Below, one piece after another: positions 10,524 to 22,049 of a stretch of 64,000 bases of DNA; within the stretch, counting starts at the first letter, position 1; each line of letters begins with the position of its first letter. Origin of the DNA: Euclidia mi (lineage: Eukaryota; Arthropoda; Insecta; Lepidoptera; Erebidae); NCBI GenBank assembly GCA_944739405.2, contig OX123209.2, positions 7,633,217 to 7,697,216 of the forward strand, given 5' to 3'. The notes beneath the pieces were generated by a model, which was not told the DNA's origin, ran no database searches, and worked only from the letters and a program-made list of their open reading frames with translations. The position numbers and the translations under genes were made by a program.

Positions 10524-12137
10524 ATGATTATGACTCGTAAAGCTTTGGCTCGCCAGGAAGAGTCTAAACTCCAACTGGCTTTAATTGAATTAAAGACCTC
10601 TAAGGAGTTGTGTCACAAACTGATAGAGGAAAGAGAAGATAACGAGAAAGAAATGTTGAACTTACTGGAAAAAAATAAGATATTAAAATGTGAAATGGCT
10701 CAGCTACATACTCAATTCTCTGATGCCATGAGTGCTCGGGATGGACTCCAGCTCATTGTGGACGGGTTTGCCGAGTGTAGCTTGCAGTATGAACAAGCAC
10801 TTGACCGTATACAGTTCTTAGACAAACAGTTACATGAGGCAAACAGTAGAATAACTCATCTAGAATTCACCCAAGATCAAATCACTACAACGGCAAATCA
10901 AAGTCTGTTCGATGAGCTGGTGGTTCATGCTCCAAGCATGATTACTGATATAAATCATTCTAAAGCATCATTTCCAAATAGTCCCTCAGTGTGCAAAGAA
11001 TCAAATAATTCAATAAAATTGATTAGGGGTAGTAGGAATAGAATTAAGAAATATGTCAAAATAAACAAATTCATAAAAAAGACCCAAAAATTAGTTCACA
11101 GACAAAAATTTTACATAAAAAATGTTAAGTTAAATAGGGAAAGATTACTTGCTCTTGAAAAATTAAAAATATACACACAGAAATATCACCAAAATAATTT
11201 GAAACATAAATTAGAAATAAATAATTTGCAGGTAGAATTAAATAATCTTAGTGACAAATTAGTATCAATGACAAATAAATATAAAAGCTCTGAACTACAA
11301 ATGAAAGAGTACATATTGGCAATGAATGAGTTGGTGGCATCAAATAGTAACAAATGCTCAATACCATTGAACAATGACATCCCGTTCAACCACCAACACT
11401 CGCCAGCTTGCTCATTGCCAACATGTGACCCGGTTTTGCCAAATAGTTCTTTAAACAATACAAATTCAAATATTAAACACACTCTAAATAAATTAAAAAA
11501 TAACAAACTAGACAGTAAAACTATATTACAAAATAAAAATAAAGTGATAATATTTAGTGACGAGATTGGAAAAGGTATGGGTCAGTTGTTGGCAAACACA
11601 TATAGTGATTGGTTAGTGATGAACTACTGTTTGCCTAGGTTAAGTTCCATTGCTATTTTAGATAAAATTATAAACTTCAATTTTGACCAGGATACAACTT
11701 TATTGATCCTACTTGGTAAAAGAGGATCTTTAAATGAAAGACTTTTATTCTATTATTACAGTAAATTATGTGAATTAAATTTAAATCAAATTATTATGCT
11801 CACTTTTCCTTTCAGTAAAGGGTTGCCACAGAAAGAAAATAATATTAGACATAGTCTTAATATAAATTTGTGTAGTTGGTCATACAATAACGATCAATTT
11901 CATGTTTTTGACTCTAACAATTATGTTAGTAAAGCTTTACATTTGACGCAAGATACTTGTTATCTGAATTCTTATTATAAAAGACAACTAGCTGAGTCGC
12001 TAGCATTTTGTATTGACATTTCAGCCAAGAATTTGGCTAATAAACGTGTTGCCCCTATACAGCAACAAAATGACATTTATAATGATTCAGCCAGTATTTT
12101 GGCTACACAGTCTGACATTTCTATTAATTTAAATTAA
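10524..12137 (+). CDS. LINE ORF1 protein, coiled coil plus SGNH-like C-terminus
   Basis: 537 codons from the first ATG (10524; a second ATG follows two codons on) to TAA at 12135. Residues about 1-110 are a Glu/Lys/Leu-rich coiled coil. A basic low-complexity middle (Asn/Lys-rich, about 165-330) follows. The last about 190 residues begin VIIFSDEIGKGMGQLL and look like the SGNH-esterase-type domain that some CR1 and jockey-group LINEs carry in ORF1; that assignment is tentative. ORF1 proteins bind element RNA to form the transposition particle. There is no zinc knuckle. The frame is uninterrupted, so this is the best preserved LINE protein in the window. ORF2 follows directly in another frame. 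Confidence 0.75.
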   Translation: MIMTRKALARQEESKLQLALIELKTSKELCHKLIEEREDNEKEMLNLLEKNKILKCEMAQLHTQFSDAMSARDGLQLIVDGFAECSLQYEQALDRIQFLDKQLHEANSRITHLEFTQDQITTTANQSLFDELVVHAPSMITDINHSKASFPNSPSVCKESNNSIKLIRGSRNRIKKYVKINKFIKKTQKLVHRQKFYIKNVKLNRERLLALEKLKIYTQKYHQNNLKHKLEINNLQVELNNLSDKLVSMTNKYKSSELQMKEYILAMNELVASNSNKCSIPLNNDIPFNHQHSPACSLPTCDPVLPNSSLNNTNSNIKHTLNKLKNNKLDSKTILQNKNKVIIFSDEIGKGMGQLLANTYSDWLVMNYCLPRLSSIAILDKIINFNFDQDTTLLILLGKRGSLNERLLFYYYSKLCELNLNQIIMLTFPFSKGLPQKENNIRHSLNINLCSWSYNNDQFHVFDSNNYVSKALHLTQDTCYLNSYYKRQLAESLAFCIDISAKNLANKRVAPIQQQNDIYNDSASILATQSDISINLN

Positions 12138-12229
12138 ATAATTCGACAATAGAGAATACCTCTTGCAATGACACTTTCATTAATAATGGGCTGGTATGTA
12201 CGAATAAGCCCAATCCAACTAATAATTCA

Positions 12230-15200
12230 TTGAGAAATTCACAAGTATTAAAACTGGTACATCAAAATATACAAGGTATGTCAAATAAAGATTTAGAAGT
12301 GGAGTTGTTCATGAACGGTGAATGCGTCGATATTTTGTGTATAACAGAACATTGGCTTAAAGATCACCAGTTCATGTGCAATTTTAATAACCATCTAGTT
12401 GGTAGTTCGTTCAGCAGACAAAATGCAATACATGGTGGATCGTTGATTTTAGTTAACAAGCTGCTTAAATTTAAGAATCGTAGTGACATTGTTAGTTTCT
12501 CTGTTGAACGGACAGTTGAAATAGCCTGTGTGGAGTTGGACCAACTTCTTGTTTTGAGTGTGTATAGGCCACCATCATCCTGCTATGACAACATGTGTCA
12601 TGGATGTGAAAGTGTCATGGATGATGTGTTACGGAAGCTATGCCAACAAAATAAATCTATAATAGTAGGTGGCGATTTTAATATTGATTTACTAGAAGAT
12701 TCCCTAAATTGCCACAAAATTAAGAATTTGTTCAAGTCATATAATCTTGCATGCTTATTTTTGGAACCCACCAGGATAACTTCCACGACATCTACTTGTA
12801 TAGACAATAAATTTACAGATATTGTACCAGTTAGAAAGCAAATAATTAACAAATTAACATCAGATCATTGTGGACAATCTATAACATTTGCTATGCAGTC
12901 TAAAAAAGTAGGTAGAAAGGAATTGAGTGTGGTGCCAAAAACTTTGCGTCGTCTGGAGGGACTTAAGGATAAACTCACAAGTACATTACCATACTTATGC
13001 TATAATAACGATCCTAATAAGTTGTACAATTCTTTCTGTAACATGTACTGTACTATATTCAATTCTATCTTTGTCCCTAAGAGGATCTCAGTTGCTGGTA
13101 CTACATCCTTCAGTGAATGGGCAACCACTGGAATTTATAAAAGTAGAAACAAGCTTTACGAATTATATGAACAGAAAGTAATTAATAAAAATGATGAACA
13201 ATTTTGTCAATATGTAAGAAATAATTCCAAGTTATTTAAAAAGATTTGTCGTGAAGCTAAGACACTTTATTTAAAATCAAAAATTAAAAACAGTGACAAT
13301 AAAATAAAAGCAACATGGGATATTATAAACAATGAGACTGGAAGGGTCAAGACTAAAAGTAACGATTACACTCTTCAATTAAATAAAAAGATATTAAAGT
13401 CAGATTTTGAGGTTGCCACAGCATTTGAAAATTTCTTCACAGACATTCCAGTCTCAACCACTAAATCCCTCAACTCGTCCCCTAATGACGCCGAATCTCT
13501 ATTGAAACAAAATGTCAATAGGTGTAACATTGAATTTAGTTTTAGTTATGTCACTGACAGAGATATTGTAAAAACTTTTAATACCCTTAATTTGAAGAAG
13601 ACTAGTGATCTTTGGGGCAATTCTGTTGTGATTACGAAATCTATAATCAACACAGTAGCACCGGAACTGGCAATGATTTTCAATAGATGCATTGACTGTG
13701 GTGTGTTTCCTGATCAAATAAAAAGTAGTAAAGTAATTCCGTTATTTAAATCAGGTAGCACATCTGACCCCACAAATTATAGGCCAATATCTGTGCTACC
13801 CACGTTTAGTAAAATTTTTGAAAAATTAATTCTAGGTCAGCTTCAAATTCATTTTAATAACAATAAGCTGTTACATGAAAAACAATTTGGTTTTACTAGG
13901 GATCGCTCAACTACCGATGCTGGAGTTGAGCTTTTAGATAGTATTTTTGATGCCTGGGAGGAGTCGCATGATGCTCTGGGAGTCTTTTGTGACTTATCTA
14001 AGGCTTTTGATTGCGTGTTTCATGAAACATTGATCAGGAAATTACATTACTATGGAGTTAAGAACACTGCTTTGGATCTCCTAACATCATATTTGAGTAA
14101 TAGGATACAGAGAGTTGAGGTAAATGGAAAAGTTTCTATGGGTTCAGTGGTCACAATGGGAGTGCCGCAAGGTTCAATTCTTGGTCCATTCCTTTTCCTT
14201 GTATATATTAATGATTTGCCGTACATTATGCAAAATAATGAAGAGATAGTGTTATTTGCTGATGATACATCACTTATTTTTAAACTAAGACGACAATAAT
14301 CAAATAATGACGATGTAAATAACGCTCTCTCTAAAGTAGTTAAATGGTTTACTGCTAACAATTTACTGTTAAATGAAAGAAAAACAAAATGTATACGATT
14401 TTCAAGACCAAATGTAAAACAAGTTAAACCTAACATATGTTTGAATGGAGAAGAGTTGGATCTTATAGATAACACCGTATTTTTAGGCATAACCTTAGAT
14501 TCTAAGCTACAGTGGGGCCCACACATAGGTCAGTTGTCGAATAGACTTAGCTCTGCAGCATACGCGGTTTATAAAATTCGTCAGTTAACTGATATAGATA
14601 CGGCCAGATTAGTATATTTTAGTTATTTCCACAGCATAATGTCATATGGCATTTTATTATGGGGCAACACAGCTGACATTCAAACTGTGTTTGTACTGCA
14701 GAAGCAGGCTATTCGTGCAATCTACAGTCTTAGTTCAAGGCATTCACTGAGGGAAAAATTTAAAGAAATTAAGATAATGACTGTCGCATCTCAATACATT
14801 TATGAGAACTTGTTATATGTCAGGAAAAAAAAATTTCTAAATTCAGCGACATTCATAATTTAAACACACGAAATAAAAACAAACTTGTTCTACCTTCAAC
14901 TAGACTACAAAAAAGGGCACGCCACGATAGTGGCGGTAAGTCCCGTGGTTGATGAGTGGTTGGAGAGACGTCACGGCATCCTCACCTTCCGGTTGACTCA
15001 AATCCTTACCGGCCATGGTTGTTTTGGCCGGTATTTGTGGAGGATAGGCCGGGAGGAAACGCCCGGATGCCACCATTGTGGCAGCAGCCGCGACCCTGTC
15101 GAAGACACGGCGTTGCATACTTTGGCGGAATGCCCAGCTTGGGCATCGCAGCGCCGTGATCTGGTCGCGGCTCTGAATACGGTTGTCCTCTCGCTCCCGG

Positions 15201-16011
15201 CCGTAGTTCTGTCTATGGTCCGGAGTGAGAGGTCTTGGAACGCCGTCGCCTCCTTCTGCGAAGCAGTCATGCTGAGCAAGGAGGCGGCGGAGCGGGAGAG
15301 GGAAATACATCGCCCTCTCCCCAACCGTAGGTCCGGGCGTCGGGGACGTCGAACAAGAGACGACCTCCGACCACCGTAAATTTATTGCCTGCGGACGGTG
15401 AGCGCTGGGGCTGCTCCCTGTCCGCCAAAAGGCGGGAGGCGGCGCGTGTCCTCGCCGCCTCCCAAGTAGCTTTGTGAGGTGATGGATGCCAGAAGTTTGA
15501 TGGATGCAAGAAGTTTGATGGATGATTGCGAGATCATAACGAGACGGGGCCCGCCAACACCAACGGCGGGCCAATCCCGGGCGGGGTCGCGAGAAAGTAT
15601 GCTAATCGCGAATCGCGTGACCTCGCCAACATACGGGACCCGTAGGGACACCGCGGTGGTTTTTAGTGGGTATGCCCCGAACGCCTTTAGGGGAGAGCCT
15701 CCACATACCTCCTCCGCCAGTCCCAAGCCCAGCCGTTCTAATGGCTGGGTTGGCGGAGTTGAGATGACTCATAAGGAGAGTTTTACCACCGTAGTGAACA
15801 AAAAAAAAAAAAAAAAAAAGACTACAAAAAAAGACTACAAAAAATAAGTAACTCATACAAGTGTCAAAGCATACGTTTTTACAACAAAATTCCAGGCAAT
15901 ATTCAAGAACTAAGTATTAATAAATTCAAAGTATTTATTAAACAGAGTTTGTGTTCAAAAGCTTATTACACAGTTAAAGATTATTTAGCAGACAAAAATG
16001 CCTGGAATTGA
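12230..16011 (+). pseudogene. LINE ORF2: APE endonuclease and reverse transcriptase, interrupted
   Basis: The frame is open from 12128, just before the ORF1 stop, but has no ATG until 12275, inside the endonuclease. Initiation is therefore non-AUG or coupled, or the ATG is lost. Domains: APE endonuclease (LVHQNIQGM, TEHWL, VYRPP, GGDFNID, TSDHCGQ), then reverse transcriptase (VIPLFKSGSTSDPTNYRPISVL, FGFTRDRST, LSKAFDCV, GVPQGSILGP, catalytic FADDTS near 14260). A TAA at 14297-14299 is the only nonsense codon in frame; the same frame resumes and runs to 14863. An R1-like fragment interrupts at 14915-15818. The C-terminus continues after it, ending DKNAWN with the stop at 16009-16011. Without these lesions it would be a complete jockey-superfamily LINE. 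Confidence 0.85.
14915..15818 (+). mobile_element. 5'-truncated R1-like LINE inserted in LINE ORF2
   Basis: GC-rich against its A+T-rich host LINE. 14915-15379 encodes an ORF2 C-terminus: RLTQILTGHGCFGRYL, then CHHCGSS...HTLAEC, the Cys-Cys-His-Cys knuckle of R1-clade LINEs, then the KEAAERERE segment. A 440-bp 3' UTR with short internal repeats and a poly(A) run to 15818 follow. AGACTACAAAAAA precedes the insert (14902-14914) and occurs twice in tandem after the poly(A) (15819-15831, 15832-15844), marking the target duplication. Classical R1 targets 28S rDNA; no rDNA is present, so this is a non-rDNA insertion or a related non-specific family. Confidence 0.85.
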
Positions 16012-16290
16012 GTTTAAAAATTATGAATTTTGACATTTTGAAATTAGTGACATGATATTTTTATTTACATTTGTAATACTTATATTTTTACATTTTGACA
16101 TTTTTAATTTGACATTTGTAATATTATTTATTTTGTTTTGACATTGTTATTTTATTTATTTTCTTTTGACATTTAAAATTACTTAAGTAATATATTATTA
16201 TTCATAAATTGACATTCAATAATATTTTCTGACATTTAATAATATTTTCTGATATTTTAAATATATGACATTTTATTGTTTAAATTTTTA
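16012..16290 (+). repeat. LINE 3' UTR with TGACATTT repeats
   Basis: A+T-rich stretch in which TGACATTT or TGACATTTT recurs about ten times at irregular spacing, directly after the ORF2 stop. Probably the LINE 3' UTR tail. Confidence 0.5.
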
Positions 16291-16800
16291 TTATTTTTAC
16301 TTATTGTTTGCAACATGTATTTTACTGTGTATTAGCATGTAAAGTTGTGAGTACGATGTGGGCATTATTAAACATAAAAACAAATAGTTGTGGCAACCTG
16401 TCTGATGGCTTAGGTTGACATGCTTATGCATACACCTTCTGATGGCGTGGAGGCATAGTGATACAGATCGTGCTGGCTCCCTCAATTAAGGTTGAGCCGT
16501 ACGATTGCTGTTGAATGCGGGCCATCAGTGGGCCGAGTCAGTCAAAAGCGTCAGATAATTTCCTGCATTGTACTTGCATACTAAACCCTTTTTTGTCTGG
16601 ACTTTAAAAGATGAAGAAAAGACTAAAGAAATTGAAGTGACAAAAAAAACAATGACTCTGAGTTTGTTTCGGCCTTTCTTCTCAAGAAGTCATTTAGCTA
16701 GGAAAAGCCGGCTTCATCTAGAATAGGGTTTTGACATGTATAAGTGTTGTAAACAACCAAAATGCAGAAATAAATATGTCTTTATGTCTTTATTGATGCG
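16291..16800. other. Unassigned region
   Basis: No gene recognised. 16390-16500 has a CCTGTCTGATGGC-like segment that may be a further LINE 3' UTR. Confidence 0.3.
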
Positions 16801-16808
16801 CTTAAAAT

Positions 16809-17760
16809 AATGAACGAGCTTAGGGAAAACGTTCTAACAAGCGATGAACCCATACCTAAACTTTACAATGCTGTAACTATCTCATTTGAAGAGACTAGCT
16901 TAGAATTAGTTATCTCATTTAATAATTCAACTAGATTTTGGAAGGTGCACGGAACAAGAGTTTGGAGTTAGAAAAAAGAGAATATAAATCGGTCCGTGAA
17001 ATAGAAATTCCATTGGAATTCCGTGATCATATTTTCTTACTGTTACAAAGATGAAAAAATTCTAGTATTTTGTACTAATAATTGCAGGCAAGCAATAGCA
17101 AACGTGACAGATTTTTTAAAGACGGCTTTTTTAAAACATGCCCAACTCCATTTACTTTAGATAATACTCATGTTGTACCATTAATGTTCGCTCTAATGAA
17201 CCACAGGCGGCAGAGCGCTTATTTTAAACTGTTCAGCATGATCAAGTCGCAACTTTCTGAATGGAAACCGTTTAAAGTTCATTCTGAGTTTGAAATGGCA
17301 TCAATGAACGCGTTGAAAATGTTATTCCCCAATATTGTCCTAAAAGGTTGGTACTTTCACTGGTGCAAAACATAAAAAAAAAACAGATAGACTTGGCCAT
17401 TCAAAAGTTTACGCAGGAAAAAGAGTTGTAGGGTTAACAAAGGCGTTAGCGTTGCTGCATTCGCATCATATCATGGAAGGGGGGCAATTCATGAAAGCGT
17501 TGTGTGTAGGCAATATAGAAATGTCAAAATTTATAAAACACATGGAAAATTTGTTTGAAGAAACATTCGTTTGATGTGATAAGGGTATTCGGAGAAAGGC
17601 ATCGCACTAACAACGTGCTTGAGGGATGTAATTCAAAATTGAATAAAAACATAAACACCAGCAACAAAACATGGTTGCGTTTGTTGAATATTGAATGCCA
17701 TACCAAGGGTCAGGATCCATCACAAGCCAAAGGAAAAAAGCAGATCAGTAAAGATAATAC
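16809..17760 (+). pseudogene. MULE (Mutator-like) transposase relic A
   Basis: Broken plus-strand coding: EPIPKLYNAVTISFEETSLE near 16840, then THVVPLMFALMNHRRQSAYFKLF (17170-17230), then FEMASMNALKMLFPNIVLKGWYFHWC (17290-17370), the second half of the MULE catalytic core ending at the conserved FH. Then RTNNVLEGCNSKLNKNI near 17605-17655, the usual C-terminal block of insect MULEs. The position that is normally Asp-Phe-Glu reads Glu-Phe-Glu, so a catalytic acid is altered as well as frames being lost. Relic B lies 2.5 kb downstream on the same strand; since B repeats the catalytic N-terminal half, they are separate copies. Confidence 0.7.
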
Positions 17761-17784
17761 GTAAGTATGAGAAATATTTAGGCA

Positions 17785-18170
17785 GCGATAGCCTAGTGGT
17801 TATACCAACTGACTGCCATACAGAGGGTATCGCGTTCGAATCCACGGCGCACACCTATTACTTTACGAAGTTAAGTGTGTATTAAATAGTTAATTATCGC
17901 TTGCCCTGTGCCTCGCAGAACACGTTAAACCGTCGGTCCCGGCTACCATGAAGATCTTTGACAATCGCTACGGGGAGTCAGTACCCTCAAATAAACTGAA
18001 AGCATGGAATATCGCTATCCCTTTGGGTTGCGGAGGTCAGACGGCAGTCGCTCTGTGGAAAAGTTGATATTCTGTCATATCTGGTTAGACCAGTAAGCGG
18101 AGCTCGGGCTCCAAGGCGTGCCAGTCTTGGATACAACCGGGATAACGCTAAGGCGACGATGAATGATGAT
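17785..18170 (+). mobile_element. tRNA-derived SINE
   Basis: An A-box-like TAGCCTAGTGGTT (17790-17802) and B box GTTCGAATCC (17834-17843) at tRNA spacing form the head. The body holds ATCCCTTTGGGTTGCGGAGG and a GATGAATGATGAT end, features of abundant lepidopteran SINEs. Not a functional tRNA gene: the stems do not pair properly and no terminator follows. Confidence 0.75.
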
Positions 18171-18205
18171 TGTATAAGAAATGTTTGAGGATACATTATG
18201 AATGA

Positions 18206-18700
18206 TTGCTGACACAAAAAATTAAGAAAAAATTAGCATGGTTGATTAGGTATTGGTATACACTTGAAAATCGAGAAATTTTGAAATTACAGACAGACGC
18301 TTCAATTTTATTTATTAGTAAGTTACGTGAGGCCAATGCGTTATCAAGACATGTATATAATAAAGGAATTTGGATTCTTGCAAAAAATGAAAAGCACAAA
18401 AAATATAAATATTTTATTATAGCAACAGACGAAGTTTATGTTTCCTAGTGGTTTGCTTTCGATGACTTTAATTTCATGAGGGATAAAGTCGTACCCAATT
18501 ATACATTGGACCCGATACTTGAAAATCAAAGTTCAAGTTTTAATACCTATTTTGCCAAGGTATTGCACCAACGATTACAAAGTGATGGGCTAGGTGTGAA
18601 CGTATTTGATGGGCAAAGTTGGGAAACTTTGCCCATCAAATACGTTCACATCTACAGCCTCTCAGGCTGTAGTGATGTAGGTGCAGTTTAATTTCTCTAG
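18206..18700 (+). pseudogene. Unidentified decayed coding stretch
   Basis: Two protein-like plus-strand segments (18206-18448 and 18476-about 18600) are separated by a stop. The text has ordinary amino-acid composition, for example QTDASILFISKLREANALS. I do not recognise the family; a transposase relic is likely from context. A 26-bp hairpin truncates it at 18595. Confidence 0.3.
18595..18650. repeat. Perfect 26-bp hairpin, 4-base loop
   Basis: 18595-18620 is the exact reverse complement of 18625-18650, with loop GGGA. A second 9-bp perfect stem (CTACAGCCT) follows at 18652-18672. Confidence 0.95.
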
Positions 18701-18844
18701 ATTCCTGGTATAAGTTCGTCCTCGATTCCTTCGCTATCTAACAATCCAGGCGATTTGTACTGTGATCTTGTTTGAGTTCTTTTTCTAAAATAATTATGCA
18801 ATTGTATTGTTGTTAGTAGAAATTTAGTAGCTATTTTTGTATTT

Positions 18845-19045
18845 ATGTCACCACCCCATATCATACCATGGGTGTCATAAGAGCCGACAGAGGGAGTATA
18901 TTATGCAGAGAACAGCACTATAAGAGAAGGAAAACTTGATACAAACCCTATATCAACCCGATTGGCCAGCGTGGTATAGTGGGCCAATTCCTCCTTTCAA
19001 AGGAGAGGCGTAGTCCAGCAGTGGACTGCTAAAGGTTGATGATGA
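18845..19045 (+). mobile_element. SINE, type with TGTCACCACCCC head
   Basis: Shares TGTCACCACCCCATATCAT, GTCATAAGAGCCGACAGAGG, GGCCAGCGTGGTATAG and GTCCAGCAGTGGACTG with 20427-20655, in the same order. It ends in GATGATGATAC. Target duplication not resolved. Confidence 0.8.
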
Positions 19046-19495
19046 TACACGTCTGCTCTAGTCGGACATAGGCTCGCGCGACTGCCGCGCATAATTTATA
19101 CACAGCTTAACACCGGAAAAATTAGTTTAAAAAAATGATACGACCAAGCAGAAAAAACGATTGCAGAAGTATAATAATCAGTGGGAAATCGAACATGTTT
19201 ATTGCCCCCTTTTGAGTCATAAGGACCACTTCCCAAAACGCCCACTTCCCACAACATCCACTTCCCAAAACACCCAATTAGTCCAACTAATAAGGAATAA
19301 AACCAAGAATGAATCGTTTCTATTTCTAAATTATCATGTAAAAAGTTTGTACACTGCAGTAAATATTATAAGGAAGGAAGTGCTGGCCACTTCTATTTTA
19401 TATAAATGATAAGAAAAATATCCATGACATTGTCAATATCGTGTCATTTCAATGATTGCCATTTAGAATTTGTTGTAATTGAGTGAATTATAAAA
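19046..19495. other. Unassigned region with short CCACTTCCC repeats
   Basis: 19227-19275 has three imperfect copies of CCACTTCCCAAAAC. A frame of about 80 codons overlaps it but shows no family signature. Confidence 0.3.
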
Positions 19496-19499
19496 TGGA

Positions 19500-20255
19500 T
19501 TTAACTAATATTAAGTCCCAAAACTGAAGGGATTGTGTTTTGCGGGATGGTCATCGTTACCACTTGCATAAATCTAATGAAAATGGAACATTCTTGTGTA
19601 TGTGCGAAACCCGTAAATCGTGCTCTGCTAGTATAAAACTTAACCAAAACTACGGTTTTGGTTAAGTTTTACGGTTTAGGTAAACCTTTCTACGCAAAGG
19701 TTTTGAGGGAGACGAACCACGCGTGTGCTTCAGATCACATACGGAATAAGATATTACGGTTTATTGATAAATGTAAGCAAGATGTTTGCAACAATATGGA
19801 GCCCGTTCAGCAAATTTACGAGGACAATTTAGATAATGAAGGGTATAAAAATTGGATACAGTTATTTTCTAGTACAAAAAGTACTTTGTACTGGGAACGG
19901 GCAAAATACCTCAATGTAAACAAATTGATTTATGATAAATTATAAGATGTAGTAGTACCCGAAGCCTTTGCAAAAAAGTTTCATGTGTGTGGCAGAGGAA
20001 CCCATGAAAATATATTAATATTCTGTTCTCCACAGGCGAGACAATGCATTAGAAATGATAAACTCGGCTCATTCTATGTCGATGGCACTTTCAGATGCTG
20101 TCCATCGCCGTTTTATCAATGATACAGCATTCACCTGAACGTAAATTCTAACAAAAGTGCCTCTAATATTATTCCTGTCGTCTATGCCCTGCTCCCGAAT
20201 AAAGATGAAGAGACCTATTTTCGATTTTTTACTTTATTAATATAGCCTGTAGTTA
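19500..20255 (+). pseudogene. MULE transposase relic B with FLYWCH domain
   Basis: A FLYWCH-type zinc finger reads DGHRYHLHKSNENGTFLCMC then KSCSAS (19545-19635). After a 17-bp hairpin at 19634-19671 comes HACASDHIRNKILRFID (19720-19775), then the transposase core with LGSFYVDGTFRCCPSPFYQ (catalytic Asp of DGTF, about 20068-20120) and IIPVVYALLPNKDEETYFRFF (20170-20240). The protein then stops. Domain order matches insect MULEs, in which FLYWCH precedes the DDE core. Several stops make it dead. A Harbinger element follows on the opposite strand. Confidence 0.75.
19634..19671. repeat. Perfect 17-bp hairpin, 4-base loop
   Basis: 19634-19650 pairs exactly with 19655-19671 around loop TACG. It falls between the FLYWCH finger and the rest of MULE relic B, shifting the frame. 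Confidence 0.95.
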
Positions 20256-20259
20256 TAGA

Positions 20260-21060
20260 CTTTCTTCGACTGGTCACCTTGCACTTGATCTTTGGGATAA
20301 GGCCGCATAAAATGTTTTAAATTAGGAAATGCTTCAATGCCAACAAAAACATTTGGCATCGGATTAAGTACCTGGGAGTACCTTTTCATCAGGAAGATCT
20401 ATTTGCTGTCGTAATAAATTCTGTCCGTGTGGTGACGGATTAAGAATACGGAATGTCACCACCCCATATCATCCCGTGGGTGTCGTAAGAGCCGACAGAG
20501 GGACCATGCTATGCAGAGAACAGCACTGTAAGAGTAGGAAAACTTGAAACAATCCCTGTACCAACCCGCTTGGCCAGCGTGGTATAGTAGGCCAATTCCT
20601 CCTTTCAAAGGAGAGGCCTAGTCCAGCAGTGGACTGTAAGGGGCTGAAGATGATGAATAAATTCTGTCCAAATGTTGAGCTCGACAATATACCTCCATCG
20701 CTATTTCTTGCATAAATACTCACATCTACTACGACAAATTTGTAGTTGGCGTCAGCAATTGCTGATAAAACAACACTAAAGGTATTTTTGTAGTTGAAAT
20801 ATAGACGTCCACTTCTTTGTGGTGCCTGCACAACAACGTGCTTTTACACAGTTAGGATAATTCCATTTAACTGCAAAATCCTGTTCATTTTTCTACAGTT
20901 CTTTCGTGGGTCCATTGACAATTGATATTAATATTTTCTAAATAGCTTCTGTTGTTTAATTGACAATAAAGCTTACTGTTTCATAACCAATTTGAAAATT
21001 ATGTGCCACTTTTCTACAAATGAGACTACCTGTTAAAAATCTGAAAAAACCTACATTTAA
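20260..21060 (-). pseudogene. Harbinger transposase relic, split by SINE
   Basis: Minus-strand frame QAPQRSGRLYFNYKNTFSVVLSAIADANYKFVVVDV and YARNSDGGILSSSTFGQNLF (20655-20831), the conserved first half of the Harbinger nuclease. Across the SINE it resumes as RQQIDLPDEKVLPG (20370-20412). Upstream on minus (20835-21050) fragments such as GYETVSFIVNQTTEAIW are the N-terminal part. The frame is broken throughout. The MADF partner starts on plus at 21104, so the two genes are divergent. Confidence 0.75.
20427..20655 (+). mobile_element. SINE with exact 14-bp target duplication
   Basis: AATAAATTCTGTCC occurs at 20413-20426 and 20656-20669 and brackets the 229-bp insert. Head GTGTGGTGACGG, body as in 18845-19045, end GCTGAAGATGATG. 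Removing insert and one duplicate restores the Harbinger reading on minus. Confidence 0.9.
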
Positions 21061-21103
21061 CTAATTAATTTTTATACAACTTTATCTTTATATATTTTAA
21101 CAG

Positions 21104-21795
21104 TTGTTGAATTTAAGAAAAATGGACACGGATAAGAGACAATTATAGAGAAGCAATGGAATCACGTATGTCTAAAAGTGGAGATGCAGCCATGCCAAAA
21201 AGATCAATAAATATGACAATGAATGGGAATTCCTAAAATCATTTCTTGGAGATAAGAACCAAATTTGAAATATCAGCGACAATGAGTATATGCACAAACC
21301 AAGGAAAGCGATTCAAACATAAGTGCTCCGGATAATATTACTTCTGCGATGAAACATCCTCGTCCACCTACAACTGGGGAAGTTCTAGAGAAATATTAAA
21401 AACATCAAGAAATTGTAGGAAAATCGGATCCAATCACATCGTTTTTCTTATCCATGGCAGACACCGTTTAAAGTTTCCCAAGATCACTGGAACTTCAAGG
21501 TAGGAGGCAAATTTTTGATGTAGTAGAGAATGCTGAAAGTATATTGCTTTCACAAGGAGGAACAGTATGTACGACTTCTACGCTTACTCCATTCATGAGC
21601 AATGCTGGATACACTTCGGCTTCTGGATACTCATCACTTTCACAGCAGGGTTATTCTATACAAATGTATAAATATGATTCAACAAACACATCCAACCCCG
21701 AAGAGACAGATTCTACTACTTTAACATTACTTAGCATTTCTAAACTTTTTTTAACAATGTTCCTAAAATGTTCCTTTAATAAGTGTTTATCATAA
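21104..21795 (+). pseudogene. Harbinger-associated MADF gene, decayed
   Basis: Exon after a TTTTAACAG acceptor (ending 21103). It reads KKWTRIRDNYREAMESRMSKSGDAAMPKRS, the MADF core, homologous to the exon at 8254. A frameshift near 21230 follows. A Ser/Thr-rich C-terminal segment at 21544-21795 (TSTLTPFMSNAGYTSASGYSS) is still open. MADF proteins of Harbinger elements bind the element ends and bring the nuclease to the nucleus. First exon not found. Confidence 0.6.
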
Positions 21796-22049
21796 AATAA
21801 TGTAACCTTACAATTATTGTATTAATTACAAATAAGCAAAAATTTCTGATTCTGTCACAAAGTTTATGTTAAAAAGTTGAAAAAAAAAAACAAAAATTCG
21901 TCCTGTCTTTTCAATCGTACAAAATTACACCGACATTTTCAGGGTTAAAAAGTTTGGAAATAACCTTACCCACGCCTATTTGGTTTATCCATACTTCCAG
22001 GGATATCCTCTTTACACGTTTCATCCACAACTGTATTATATTATTTTAG

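Noticed and set aside
12598..14526. Short minus-strand frames opposite LINE ORF2
   Set aside because: Shadows; the plus strand carries clear endonuclease and reverse-transcriptase motifs.
14900..15574. 224-codon minus-strand frame and others opposite the R1-like fragment
   Set aside because: Shadows of a GC-rich coding strand.
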